Source of the DNA: CAZBGL01 sp964491375 | GTDB taxonomy: Bacteria; Desulfobacterota; Deferrisomatia; Deferrisomatales; Deferrisomataceae | Assembly (NCBI GenBank): GCA_964491375.1 | Contig: CAZBGL010000015.1 | Coordinates: 1 to 6,729, forward strand | Direction of reading: 5' to 3' | DNA length: 6,729 nt | In this document: piece by piece, positions 1 to 4,922 of the stretch | How positions within the stretch are numbered: position 1 is the first letter of the stretch | How the letters are laid out: each line of letters opens with the position of its first letter | The notes under the pieces: generated by a model | What the model saw: the letters and a program-made list of their open reading frames with translations, nothing else | What the model was told of the DNA's origin: nothing | The model's database searches: none | Made by a program: the position numbers and the translations under genes

Positions 1-1000
1 CGATCTTGGCCAGGGCCACCACCAGCATCACCCACAGGGCCATCCGCCCGTAGAGGGCGGCCTGGACCCAGCCGTAACCCGAGCCCAGCACCTGGGGCAC
101 GAACAGCGCCAGCACGCCCAGGGCCAGCCCGCCCAGCACGGGTTTGAGGGCCGCGGGCACGTGGAGCTTCCGGAACAGGTCCTGGACGCCGTAGAACACC
201 CGGACGTACAGGGCCCCCATCAGCGCACACAGCACCGCCAAGAGGAGATATACCAGCAGTTCGGGGGGATGCTCGAACCGGAACCGGGGGGTCACGAGGA
301 GCGGCTCCCACCCGGTGACCGCCCCGAACAGGGAATAGGCCACGATGGAGGATATGATGCAGGGCACCAGGCCCTCGTGCTCGAACTCCGGGTTCCGGTA
401 GAGCACCTCCACCGCGAACAAGGCTCCTCCCAGGGGCGCCCGGAAGGTCGCACCGATTCCCCCGGCCATCCCTGCCAGCAGGAGGATGCGCCGGTCCGCC
501 GCGGACAGTCCCAGCCGGGTGGCCAGGAACGATCCGAACCCCGCTCCGATCTGGGCGATGGGGCCCTCCCGGCCGGCCGATCCTCCGGTGCCGATGGTGG
601 CCACGGAAGCCAGGGTCTTGACCACCGGCACCCGGGCCCGGATCAGCCCCCCCTTGTTGTGGAAGGCGTCGATGGCGGCGTCCGTGCCGTGGCCTTCGGC
701 CTCGGGGGCGAACGTGTACACGAGCCATCCGGACACCAGCCCCCCCAGCGCCGGGACCAGGAACAGGATCCACCGGAAGGGCACGGCCAGGGAGTCGATC
801 CGCTCGCCGCCCGCACCCCCTTCCCTGGGAGGGGCGAATCCCGCCCATCCCTCCAGGATCCACTCGTTCGCCGCGTTGGTTGCGAAGTAGAACACCAGGG
901 CCCCGGCGCCGGCCACCAGGCCCACCAGGGCGCTGAACGCGATCCACCGGCCCATGGTGGGCAGCGGGAAGGCCCGAACCCGACGCCACAGCCGGTTCAT
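1..1000 (-). CDS. CLC-family chloride channel/transporter, 3' end cut by window edge
   Basis: Integral membrane protein for chloride movement across the cytoplasmic membrane. The first 333 residues are visible and no stop is reached. After a basic N-terminus come many hydrophobic helices (about 18-40, 76-96, 126-160, 170-200, 210-228, 248-268, 286-305). CLC hallmarks seen: GHGTDA at 103-108 in the place of the GSGIP selectivity loop, then DAFHNKGG at 111-118; GREGP at 143-147, whose Glu145 matches the gating glutamate (E148 of E. coli ClcA); and FRAPLGGALFAVEVLYR at 186-202, which lines the pore. The residue matching the internal proton glutamate E203 is Val199. The final helices and any C-terminal CBS domains lie outside the window. 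ATG overlaps the tag stop (ATGA), and a GGGGGA stretch just upstream could act as ribosome binding site. Family assignment is firm; whether it is a passive channel or a proton exchanger is not settled. Confidence 0.93.
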   Translation of the reverse strand, partial: MNRLWRRVRAFPLPTMGRWIAFSALVGLVAGAGALVFYFATNAANEWILEGWAGFAPPREGGAGGERIDSLAVPFRWILFLVPALGGLVSGWLVYTFAPEAEGHGTDAAIDAFHNKGGLIRARVPVVKTLASVATIGTGGSAGREGPIAQIGAGFGSFLATRLGLSAADRRILLLAGMAGGIGATFRAPLGGALFAVEVLYRNPEFEHEGLVPCIISSIVAYSLFGAVTGWEPLLVTPRFRFEHPPELLVYLLLAVLCALMGALYVRVFYGVQDLFRKLHVPAALKPVLGGLALGVLALFVPQVLGSGYGWVQAALYGRMALWVMLVVALAKI

Positions 1001-1521
1001 CCCATTCCCCCCGCGGCGTGGCACTCCGGGTCGTGCACCAGTGGCAGCCGGCCCGCGCTCTCGAGCAGGCTCCGGACCAGGACGGGTCCCAGGAAGGAAA
1101 ACCGCTCCCGAAACTCGCGCACCACTTCCTCCGCGCCCCCTTCCTCCATCCGCCGATCCACCCACGGGGCGAACCCCCCGTGCTCCCGGCAGATCGCCAG
1201 GAACGCCCGGGCGTTTCGCACCACCGCCTCGAACTTCCTTCGGTTTCGGATCACCCCGGGCACGGCCAGGGCCTGTGCGATCTCCCGTTCACCCCACCGG
1301 GCGACCCGGGCCGGCTCAAATCCATCCAGGGCACTCCGAAGGGCCTGCCGCCGATGGAGCACCAGGCGCCACGAAAGCCCGGCCTGGAACACCTCCAGGC
1401 AGAGGAGTTCGAACCACGCCCGGTCGTCCGGAGGCGGGCGGCCCCACTCCTCGTCGTGGAACCGGGCGGCCACCGGATCCCCGGCCACCCAGGCGCAGTA
1501 GCGCTTCCCCTCGTGCGTCAC
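997..1521 (-). CDS. tag: DNA-3-methyladenine glycosylase I (Tag)
   Basis: Cytoplasmic base-excision repair enzyme that removes 3-methyladenine from alkylated DNA. The 174-residue product is near the family length (E. coli Tag 187). It starts with RYCAWV at 7-12 (zinc ligand Cys9), then FHDEEWG at 21-27 (zinc ligand His22), FELLCLEVFQAGLSW at 37-51 with Glu43 and Trp51 matching the base-pocket residues E38 and W46 of E. coli, and PGVIRNRRKFEAVVRNARAF, the family's helix-hairpin region. The C-terminal zinc pair appears as His163 and Cys167 in HDPECH, four residues apart as in E. coli. E. coli Tyr16 is Phe21 here. The start is GTG, overlapping the pyrD stop as GTGA, and the stop overlaps the clc start as ATGA, so translation is probably coupled in one operon. 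Its pairing with a pyrimidine gene looks like convenience rather than a pathway link. Confidence 0.95.
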   Translation of the reverse strand: MTHEGKRYCAWVAGDPVAARFHDEEWGRPPPDDRAWFELLCLEVFQAGLSWRLVLHRRQALRSALDGFEPARVARWGEREIAQALAVPGVIRNRRKFEAVVRNARAFLAICREHGGFAPWVDRRMEEGGAEEVVREFRERFSFLGPVLVRSLLESAGRLPLVHDPECHAAGGMG

Positions 1522-2462
1522 GACACCCCCGTGCGGAACGTCCCGATGAAATCCTCGAGACGTGCCACCCGCCGCTCGCTCAGGTACGACGCGATTTCCT
1601 CCACGATCTCACGCACCGCCCAGGGGCGTACGAAGTTCACGGTTCCGATCTGCACGGCCCGCGCCCCCAGGCACAGGAACTCCAGGGCGTCGCGCCCGTC
1701 CCAGATCCCCCCCACCCCGATCACCGGGCAGTCCACGGCCTGGAGCACGTCCCAGACGAGCTTCAAGGCGATGGGCTTGATGGCCGGGCCGGAGAGCCCT
1801 CCCACCACGTTCGCCAGAACCGGCCTGCGTCGGTCCAGGTCCACGGCCAGGGCGGGCACCGTGTTGATCACGGACAGCGCGTCCGCCCCGGCCTCCACCG
1901 CAGCCCGGGCGATCACGCGGATGTCCGTCACGTTCGGGCTGAGCTTCACGATCACCGGGCGCTCGGTGGCCCTCCGGACCCGCGCCACCACGTCGCGAAG
2001 CAGGGCCGGTTCCGTGCCGAACGTGAGCCCCCCGGCCTTCACGTTGGGACACGAGACGTTGACCTCCAGGGCGGCCACCCCCTCTGCCGATCCCAGGCGG
2101 CGGGCGCACTCGCCGTATTCCTCCGGGGTCTCCCCGAAGAAGTTCGCGATCACCGGTACCCCGGCTTCCTTCAGGAACGGGAGCTTCTCGCGGAGGAACG
2201 CCTCCACCCCCACGTTCTGGAGGCCGATGGCGTTGATCATGCCGGCGCGGGTCTCCACGATCCGGGGAGGCGGATTGCCGGGACGGGGCCTCAGGCTCAA
2301 CCCCTTCACCACCACCGCACCGAACGCCTTCAACTCGACAAAGGGGGCGAACTCCTCCCCGTACCCGAAGGTGCCGGACGCGGCGATCACGGGGTTGGAC
2401 AGGCACAACGGCCCGATGCGGGTGGACAGATCCACGGACTGCGCAAGAGGGGCCTGGACCAT
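1518..2462 (-). CDS. pyrD: Dihydroorotate dehydrogenase, class 1B catalytic subunit
   Basis: Cytoplasmic FMN enzyme oxidising dihydroorotate to orotate, the fourth step of de novo UMP synthesis. The 314 residues form a TIM barrel with the full set of motifs: AASGTFGYGEEF at 28-39 (the class 1B form of the FMN loop), NAIGLQNVG at 77-85 (substrate contact), NVSCPN at 135-140 with catalytic-base Cys138, KLSPNVT at 173-179, INTV at 199-202, GGLSGPAIKP at 221-230, GVGGI at 249-253 and GARAVQIGT at 266-274. Class 1B enzymes normally work with PyrK, an FAD/2Fe-2S subunit that passes electrons to NAD+; no pyrK is visible here, and the sequence just upstream is promoter and a non-coding gap. ATG at 2462 is used as start, but no clear Shine-Dalgarno precedes it; GTG at codon 10, giving a shorter N-terminus, is a possible alternative. 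First gene of the pyrD-tag-clc operon. Confidence 0.96.
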   Translation of the reverse strand: MVQAPLAQSVDLSTRIGPLCLSNPVIAASGTFGYGEEFAPFVELKAFGAVVVKGLSLRPRPGNPPPRIVETRAGMINAIGLQNVGVEAFLREKLPFLKEAGVPVIANFFGETPEEYGECARRLGSAEGVAALEVNVSCPNVKAGGLTFGTEPALLRDVVARVRRATERPVIVKLSPNVTDIRVIARAAVEAGADALSVINTVPALAVDLDRRRPVLANVVGGLSGPAIKPIALKLVWDVLQAVDCPVIGVGGIWDGRDALEFLCLGARAVQIGTVNFVRPWAVREIVEEIASYLSERRVARLEDFIGTFRTGVS

Positions 2463-2510
2463 CGGGATCTCGCGGAGGGTACGCGGCTCGGCCAGTCGGC
2501 AGCGCGCGGG

Positions 2511-2540
2511 ATTCTAGATGGCCCCCCTTGCAGGGGTCAA
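2511..2540 (-). promoter_or_regulatory. Sigma-70-type promoter of the pyrD-tag-clc operon
   Basis: Read on the minus strand there is TTGACC (2540-2535, 5 of 6 consensus bases), an 18-base spacer, then TAGAAT (2516-2511, 5 of 6 bases). Transcription would begin near 2504, giving a leader of about 40 nt before the pyrD ATG. The spacer contains a small palindrome (CCCCT, TGC, AGGGG) that could be an operator. The position in a non-coding gap just before the first gene supports the call. Confidence 0.6.
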
Positions 2541-2541
2541 G

Positions 2542-2567
2542 CCGGGGGCGGCCACCGCCGCCCCCGG
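2542..2567 (-). terminator. Strong GC hairpin between cytochrome and pyrD, possible terminator
   Basis: Perfect 11-bp inverted repeat (arms CCGGGGGCGGC and GCCGCCCCCGG) around a 4-base loop. It lies downstream of the cytochrome gene and directly before the -35 box of pyrD, where a terminator insulating the two transcripts would be expected. No T-run follows on the minus strand, so it is not a textbook intrinsic terminator; it may instead protect a 3' end or need Rho. The stem is certain; its role is inferred. Confidence 0.4.
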
Positions 2568-2586
2568 GTTCGGGCGGGCGTACCCA

Positions 2587-2643
2587 TCAGGGGACCGCTT
2601 CCGGGCAGCCCCCACCGGCCGACGCGGCCGGGCGGGGCAACAC
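2587..2643 (-). CDS. Possible 18-codon small ORF with strong ribosome binding site
   Basis: A minus-strand AAGGAGG (2655-2649) lies 5 bases before GTG, opening an 18-codon frame (MLPRPAASAGGGCPEAVP) that ends in TGA. It sits 76 bases after the cytochrome stop and 19 bases before the strong hairpin at 2542-2567, so it could be the last small gene of the cytochrome transcript. A second perfect 7-bp hairpin (2615-2631, CCGGCCG with a 3-base loop) lies inside it. Only the Shine-Dalgarno supports it; the composition is ordinary for GC-rich non-coding DNA and no similarity is recognised. Confidence 0.2.
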   Translation of the reverse strand: MLPRPAASAGGGCPEAVP

Positions 2644-2719
2644 CGGAACCTCCTTCTGCGGCGCCAAAAGGGGAGGACGCCGTCCCTGTGTGGATGGGCG
2701 TCACCGGCGCAACGGGTTC

Positions 2720-3178
2720 TCAGCCGTGACACCCCCGGCACCGCGTGGGCCCGGACGCCTCCCCCGCCTCTTCCATGGCGCGGTGGCAGGCCCGGCAGGT
2801 GCCGTGGTAGATGCCCTTGAACCGTTTGGGGCCGCCCACGGCCTCGAGCATGCGGTCGATGTCCTTGCAGGACCAGCAGGATCCCGCCTCCTCGGGTGTG
2901 CGGGCCGTGTGGTGGCACGCGGCACAGGTGAATTCGTCCTCGTACGGGAGCGGGCCGCGGCCGGCCCGGCCCGGCAGGTACTCCTCCGCGTGCCTGCGGT
3001 GGGAGAAGCCCTCCACCGCCTTGGTGTCGGCCGGCAGGTCGGCACGTTCCGGATGGTTCTTCTGCACGTTGATGTCCACGGTCTCCGGGACTTCCAAGGC
3101 CGGGGCGGCCACCGCGCCGGCCGTCCCCCCCATTCCCAGGGCCAATACGATGCTTGCCAGCAGGGTCCGAACGATCAT
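2720..3178 (-). CDS. Secreted cytochrome c3-like multihaem protein with one CXXCK site
   Basis: Periplasmic electron carrier of the class III (cytochrome c3/c7) family, 152 residues with a signal peptide at about 1-25 (MIVRTLLASIVLALG, ending near GAVAA). The motif order matches tetrahaem cytochrome c3: FSHRRH at 58-63 (His60 and His63, distal ligands), CAACHH at 85-90 (haem I, with His90 likely distal ligand of haem II), CWSCK at 101-105 (haem II site, Lys in place of His), YHGTCRACH at 124-132 (His125 distal, then haem III) and CRGCH at 147-151 (haem IV, one residue from the C-terminus). It probably shuttles electrons between periplasmic donors and a membrane or outer-membrane partner; no partner gene is in the window. 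ATG at 3178 is chosen over an upstream in-frame ATG at 3391 because it has an AAGGAGGTGG ribosome binding site and begins the signal peptide. The gene is divergent from the HTH regulator across an 860-base gap. Confidence 0.9.
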   Translation of the reverse strand: MIVRTLLASIVLALGMGGTAGAVAAPALEVPETVDINVQKNHPERADLPADTKAVEGFSHRRHAEEYLPGRAGRGPLPYEDEFTCAACHHTARTPEEAGSCWSCKDIDRMLEAVGGPKRFKGIYHGTCRACHRAMEEAGEASGPTRCRGCHG

Positions 3179-3180
3179 GA

Positions 3181-3190
3181 CCACCTCCTT
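3181..3190 (-). promoter_or_regulatory. Ribosome binding site deciding the cytochrome start
   Basis: Minus-strand AAGGAGGTGG lies immediately before TC and the ATG at 3178, an almost perfect match to the anti-Shine-Dalgarno sequence. It fixes the start at the signal peptide and implies strong translation. Confidence 0.85.
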
Positions 3191-3263
3191 GGAAACAGGG
3201 TCGAAACCAGGGGATCCGCGCGGTCCCGGGTTTCCTATACGCCCCCTTTCCAGGCTCCGCCAT

Positions 3264-3298
3264 CGACATCGGGCCGCATTGGGCCCGATGTCGGGCCC
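3264..3298. repeat. Inverted repeat with two mutually exclusive foldings upstream of the cytochrome
   Basis: Arms CGACATCGGGCC (3264-3275) and GGCCCGATGTCG (3282-3293) pair perfectly over 12 bp around a 6-base loop. The middle segment GGGCCCGA (3281-3288) can instead pair with TCGGGCCC (3291-3298) across a 2-base loop. It lies 86 bases or more upstream of the cytochrome ATG, so it could be an operator or a leader structure. Confidence 0.6.
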
Positions 3299-3374
3299 TG
3301 ACGGCGCCCCGGCAGGTGGACCCGGGCTCGCTCGTCCCCTCGAGAACCGCGTCACGGGGCCCACCGATCGCGCC

Positions 3375-3390
3375 TGGAAAGGCGTTTCCA
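3375..3390. repeat. TGGAAA-N4-TTTCCA palindrome
   Basis: Perfect 6-bp arms around GGCG. An overlapping alternative stem CGCCT-GGAA-AGGCG (3371-3384), followed by TTT, is also possible. It could be a protein-binding site in the shared upstream region or a weak plus-strand terminator. Nothing ties it to a particular regulator. Confidence 0.35.
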
Positions 3391-3413
3391 ATTCCCCCTC
3401 TCCCCTCCGACTA

Positions 3414-3472
3414 TCAGAAGTCGGAAGTCAGATGACAGAAACAGATCCTGTCCTCTGACTCCTGTCCTCTGA
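3414..3472. repeat. 59-base imperfect inverted repeat of TCAGAAGTC/GACAG type
   Basis: Two 25-base arms (3414-3438 and 3448-3472) match at 20 of 25 positions as inverted copies, around a 9-base loop. Arms are built from short words such as GTCAGA and GACAG, and TCCTCTGA is directly repeated in the right arm. Its base composition is clearly less GC-rich than its surroundings. It looks like a dispersed intergenic repeat unit rather than part of a gene; copies elsewhere in the genome are expected but cannot be seen here. Confidence 0.6.
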
Positions 3473-3481
3473 ATTCCGAAA

Positions 3482-3506
3482 GTGGCCCCAAGCGGAAACG
3501 GGCCCC
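3482..3506 (-). repeat. REP-like tail repeat, copy 1
   Basis: A 25-base segment matching 3735-3759 at 23 of 25 positions, in the same orientation. Read on the minus strand it carries GGCCCGTTTCCGC, close to the GGCCTGTTTNCGC tail of the other elements in the cluster, so it is probably a degenerate member of the same family. Confidence 0.5.
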
Positions 3507-3545
3507 GGGCTCACCCCTGAAACGAATCACGCAACGTCACTTTCT

Positions 3546-3577
3546 GCAAACAGGCCGCCCTGCGGCCTACCGGAGCT
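3546..3577 (-). repeat. REP-like element with GTAG head, copy 1
   Basis: A 32-base unit matching 3836-3867 at 30 of 32 positions. On the minus strand it reads GTAG followed by a perfect 7-bp hairpin (AGGCCGC, loop AGG, GCGGCCT; the hairpin overlaps the AG of GTAG) and a CTGTTTGC tail. A GTAG or GGAG tetranucleotide at the 5' foot of a palindrome is the known signature of REP elements handled by RAYT transposases. The two differences from copy 2 both fall in the loop, so the stem is preserved. Confidence 0.6.
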
Positions 3578-3620
3578 TCCAACTGACTTGCCGCCCTGGG
3601 CGCACATTCACGCTCCAACG

Positions 3621-3765
3621 CCGCCAGGGGCCTGGAGTCGCGCAGGGGCCGGAAGGCCCGATGCCATTACCTCCCGAGCCCACCGACCGTGCACGCGAGC
3701 GGCGCACCAGCTTCGGAGCACCGCCTCCGCGGCCGTGGCCCCAAGCGAAAACAGGCCCCTGGCGG
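3621..3765. repeat. 145-base segment bounded by perfect 14-bp inverted repeats
   Basis: CCGCCAGGGGCCTG (3621-3634) recurs inverted as CAGGCCCCTGGCGG (3752-3765). Similarity continues inward with mismatches and one gap: TCGC and GGGGCC are shared by both arms, giving arms of about 28 bases. The right arm overlaps tail repeat copy 2 and carries a GTAG on the minus strand (3769-3766), so the segment resembles an inverted REP pair (BIME-like) with about 85 bases between the arms. No coding frame is recognised inside. Confidence 0.55.
3735..3759 (-). repeat. REP-like tail repeat, copy 2
   Basis: Matches 3482-3506 at 23 of 25 positions. On the minus strand it continues a degenerate REP unit that begins GTAGTACCGCCAGGGGCCTG and ends TTTTCGC, which aligns with the intact GTAG units when small gaps are allowed. 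Confidence 0.5.
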
Positions 3766-3835
3766 TACTACCGCGGACCACACCCACGTAACCACCGTCA
3801 GGGCCGCTCCTCCACCTACACAAAGTCTGTGTCCC

Positions 3836-3867
3836 GCAAACAGGCCGCCTCGCGGCCTACCGGAGCT
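3836..3867 (-). repeat. REP-like element with GTAG head, copy 2
   Basis: Same orientation as copy 1 and exactly 290 bases from it. Minus-strand GTAG is followed by the AGGCCGC/GCGGCCT hairpin with loop GAG and a CTGTTTGC tail. The conserved stem with a changed loop suggests the structure, not the sequence, is what is maintained or recognised. Confidence 0.6.
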
Positions 3868-3984
3868 GAAATCCACCTGGATTCTAAAACGGACCGCGGC
3901 TCCCGGACCCACAAGAGCCTCGGCCGACTTCCCCGGTAACGGACGCCCAGGCTACCTTCCCCGTTGCCCCGCTCCACACGGGGC

Positions 3985-4014
3985 CTGAAAAACCCTCCAT
4001 GTTTGTGGTTCAAT
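3985..4014 (+). promoter_or_regulatory. Weak candidate promoter of the HTH regulator
   Basis: CTGAAA (3985-3990 or one base on, 4 of 6 bases of the -35 consensus) and TTCAAT (4009-4014, 4 of 6 of the -10) are about 18 bases apart and lie 28 bases before the gene's ATG. A local A/T-rich patch in otherwise GC-rich DNA supports it. A 6-bp hairpin (3966-3984, GCCCCG/CGGGGC) ends just before the -35 and could be an operator. Confidence 0.3.
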
Positions 4015-4031
4015 ACGGGTCGTCCGTTCCC

Positions 4032-4039
4032 AGAGGAGG
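4032..4039 (+). promoter_or_regulatory. Ribosome binding site of the HTH regulator
   Basis: AGAGGAGG ends two bases before the ATG at 4042. It decides this start over an in-frame upstream ATG-like extension to 3964, which would run through the hairpin and promoter region and has no ribosome binding site. Confidence 0.75.
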
Positions 4040-4041
4040 CC

Positions 4042-4917
4042 ATGAACCCCAGACATCCCCCCACACTCCGACTGGACGGCGCGCGGCTGCGCCGAATCCG
4101 AGAAGCCCGGGGCCTGACCCAACTCTATGTGGCCGAGGCCACCGGGGTCACGGTGGAGACCGTGAGCCGTTGGGAGAACCGGCCCCAGCCGGCCGTGCGC
4201 AGGGACAACGCCGAGGCCCTGGCGCGGGCCCTGGGGATCTCCCTGGACGAGATCCTGGCCGGCCCGGAGCCGGCCCGCTCCCGCCGCACCGGCTGGAACC
4301 GGCTCCTGTGGGGTGGGGCGGTGCTCGCCGCGGCCGGATTCGGTGTCTGGTTCTGGTCGATGCTCGGTACGGGCCCGGTGGTCCAGGCGCGGCGTCGCCT
4401 CCCGGCATACGCCCCGCCCGGCACCCTCGTACCGGTGGTGATCGAGGTGGAACTCCGCTCAGGCCGTGGGGCTCGGGTGATCCTGCGGGAGGTGATCCCG
4501 CCGGGGTGGAGGCTGGTGGCGGCCAGCCCGGGGCCGGACCGGGGGCCAGACGGCGGCAGAACCATGCGCTGGATGCTGGATCTGCGCACCCGCCGGGCCG
4601 TCCGGGTAGGGTATGTGGCCCGGACTCCGGAAGCGAAAGAAGGCTCGGAGTTCCGGTTCCAGGGAAAGGTGTTTACCTCGGGCACCCGGGACGGGCGGCC
4701 CGTCCGCGGGGATACCCGGATCGACATCGAGTTCGTGCACTGGGCGGATCAGGACGGGGACTTCCAGATATCGGACGGCGAGGTCCTGGACGCCCTGGAG
4801 CGGCTCGACGCCTTGCGCGAGCTGAACTTCGACACCTCCGACCTGCGGGCCCTGTGGGGTTTGGAGGAGTACGAGTGGGATCCCCGGATCCGCCGGTTCC
4901 GGCCCGCCGCCCCGTGA
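4042..4917 (+). CDS. Membrane-tethered XRE-family regulator with extracytoplasmic EF-hand motif
   Basis: Predicted one-component transcription regulator of 291 residues spanning the membrane. Residues 11-73 form an XRE/Cro-CI helix-turn-helix: RLRRIREARGLTQLYVAEAT, then GVTVETVSRWE carrying the recognition helix (about 35-46), then ALARALGISLDEIL. A basic stretch (RSRRTGWNR, 79-87) precedes a single membrane helix at about 88-107, so the HTH should be cytoplasmic and the rest outside. Residues about 119-228 look beta-rich and resemble an Ig-like/DUF11-type domain (YAPPGTLVPVVIEVE, then EVIPPGW at 150-156). Residues 236-247 read DQDGDFQISDGE, with acidic residues at EF-hand/dockerin positions 1, 3, 5 and 12 and Ser at 9, pointing to calcium binding. 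A helical, tryptophan-containing tail follows. RodZ has the same HTH-TM layout but a different outer domain, so a cytoskeletal or envelope role cannot be excluded. Target genes are unknown; the divergent cytochrome is the nearest candidate. Confidence 0.85.
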   Translation: MNPRHPPTLRLDGARLRRIREARGLTQLYVAEATGVTVETVSRWENRPQPAVRRDNAEALARALGISLDEILAGPEPARSRRTGWNRLLWGGAVLAAAGFGVWFWSMLGTGPVVQARRRLPAYAPPGTLVPVVIEVELRSGRGARVILREVIPPGWRLVAASPGPDRGPDGGRTMRWMLDLRTRRAVRVGYVARTPEAKEGSEFRFQGKVFTSGTRDGRPVRGDTRIDIEFVHWADQDGDFQISDGEVLDALERLDALRELNFDTSDLRALWGLEEYEWDPRIRRFRPAAP

Positions 4918-4922
4918 CCGGT

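Larger units (their letters stand above)
3179..4041. other. 863-base intergenic region without credible genes, rich in palindromes
   Basis: It lies between the divergent cytochrome (minus) and HTH regulator (plus) genes. No frame here shows a recognisable protein, a ribosome binding site with a plausible start, or tRNA-like structure. From left to right it holds a switching inverted repeat (3264-3298), a TGGAAA/TTTCCA palindrome (3375-3390), a 59-base imperfect inverted repeat (3414-3472), and a cluster of REP-like elements (3482-3867). A short hairpin and the putative promoter of the regulator occupy the right end (3966-4014). Confidence 0.75.

Noticed and set aside
161..1501. Plus-strand open frame of 446 codons (and another at 486-890)
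   Set aside because: Antisense to the clear CLC and Tag genes; the translation is low-complexity Pro/Gly/Arg typical of GC-rich shadow frames.
2463..2516. Possible pyrK remnant fused in frame upstream of pyrD
   Set aside because: The frame is open for only 17 codons back to a TAG, has no PyrK-like cysteine cluster and overlaps the promoter's -10 region.
954..2729. Plus-strand open frames of up to 591 codons
   Set aside because: Antisense to tag and pyrD, whose motifs are complete on the minus strand; no domain recognisable.
3234..3239. TATAGG on the minus strand as -10 box of the cytochrome
   Set aside because: No acceptable -35 at 16-18 bases (TGGCGG only), so I do not claim a promoter.
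3179..3391. N-terminal extension of the cytochrome
   Set aside because: Would place 71 residues before a perfect ribosome binding site and signal peptide; the extension is Gly/Pro/Arg-rich and crosses the inverted repeat at 3264-3298.
3482..3867. CRISPR array or integron attC sites
   Set aside because: Repeats are too few, unevenly spaced (290 and 253 bases) and lack unique spacers of regular length; no attC core pair was found.
3588..3988. Small open frames of 67-99 codons on both strands
   Set aside because: They run through the REP-like repeats, have no ribosome binding site and no recognisable protein features.
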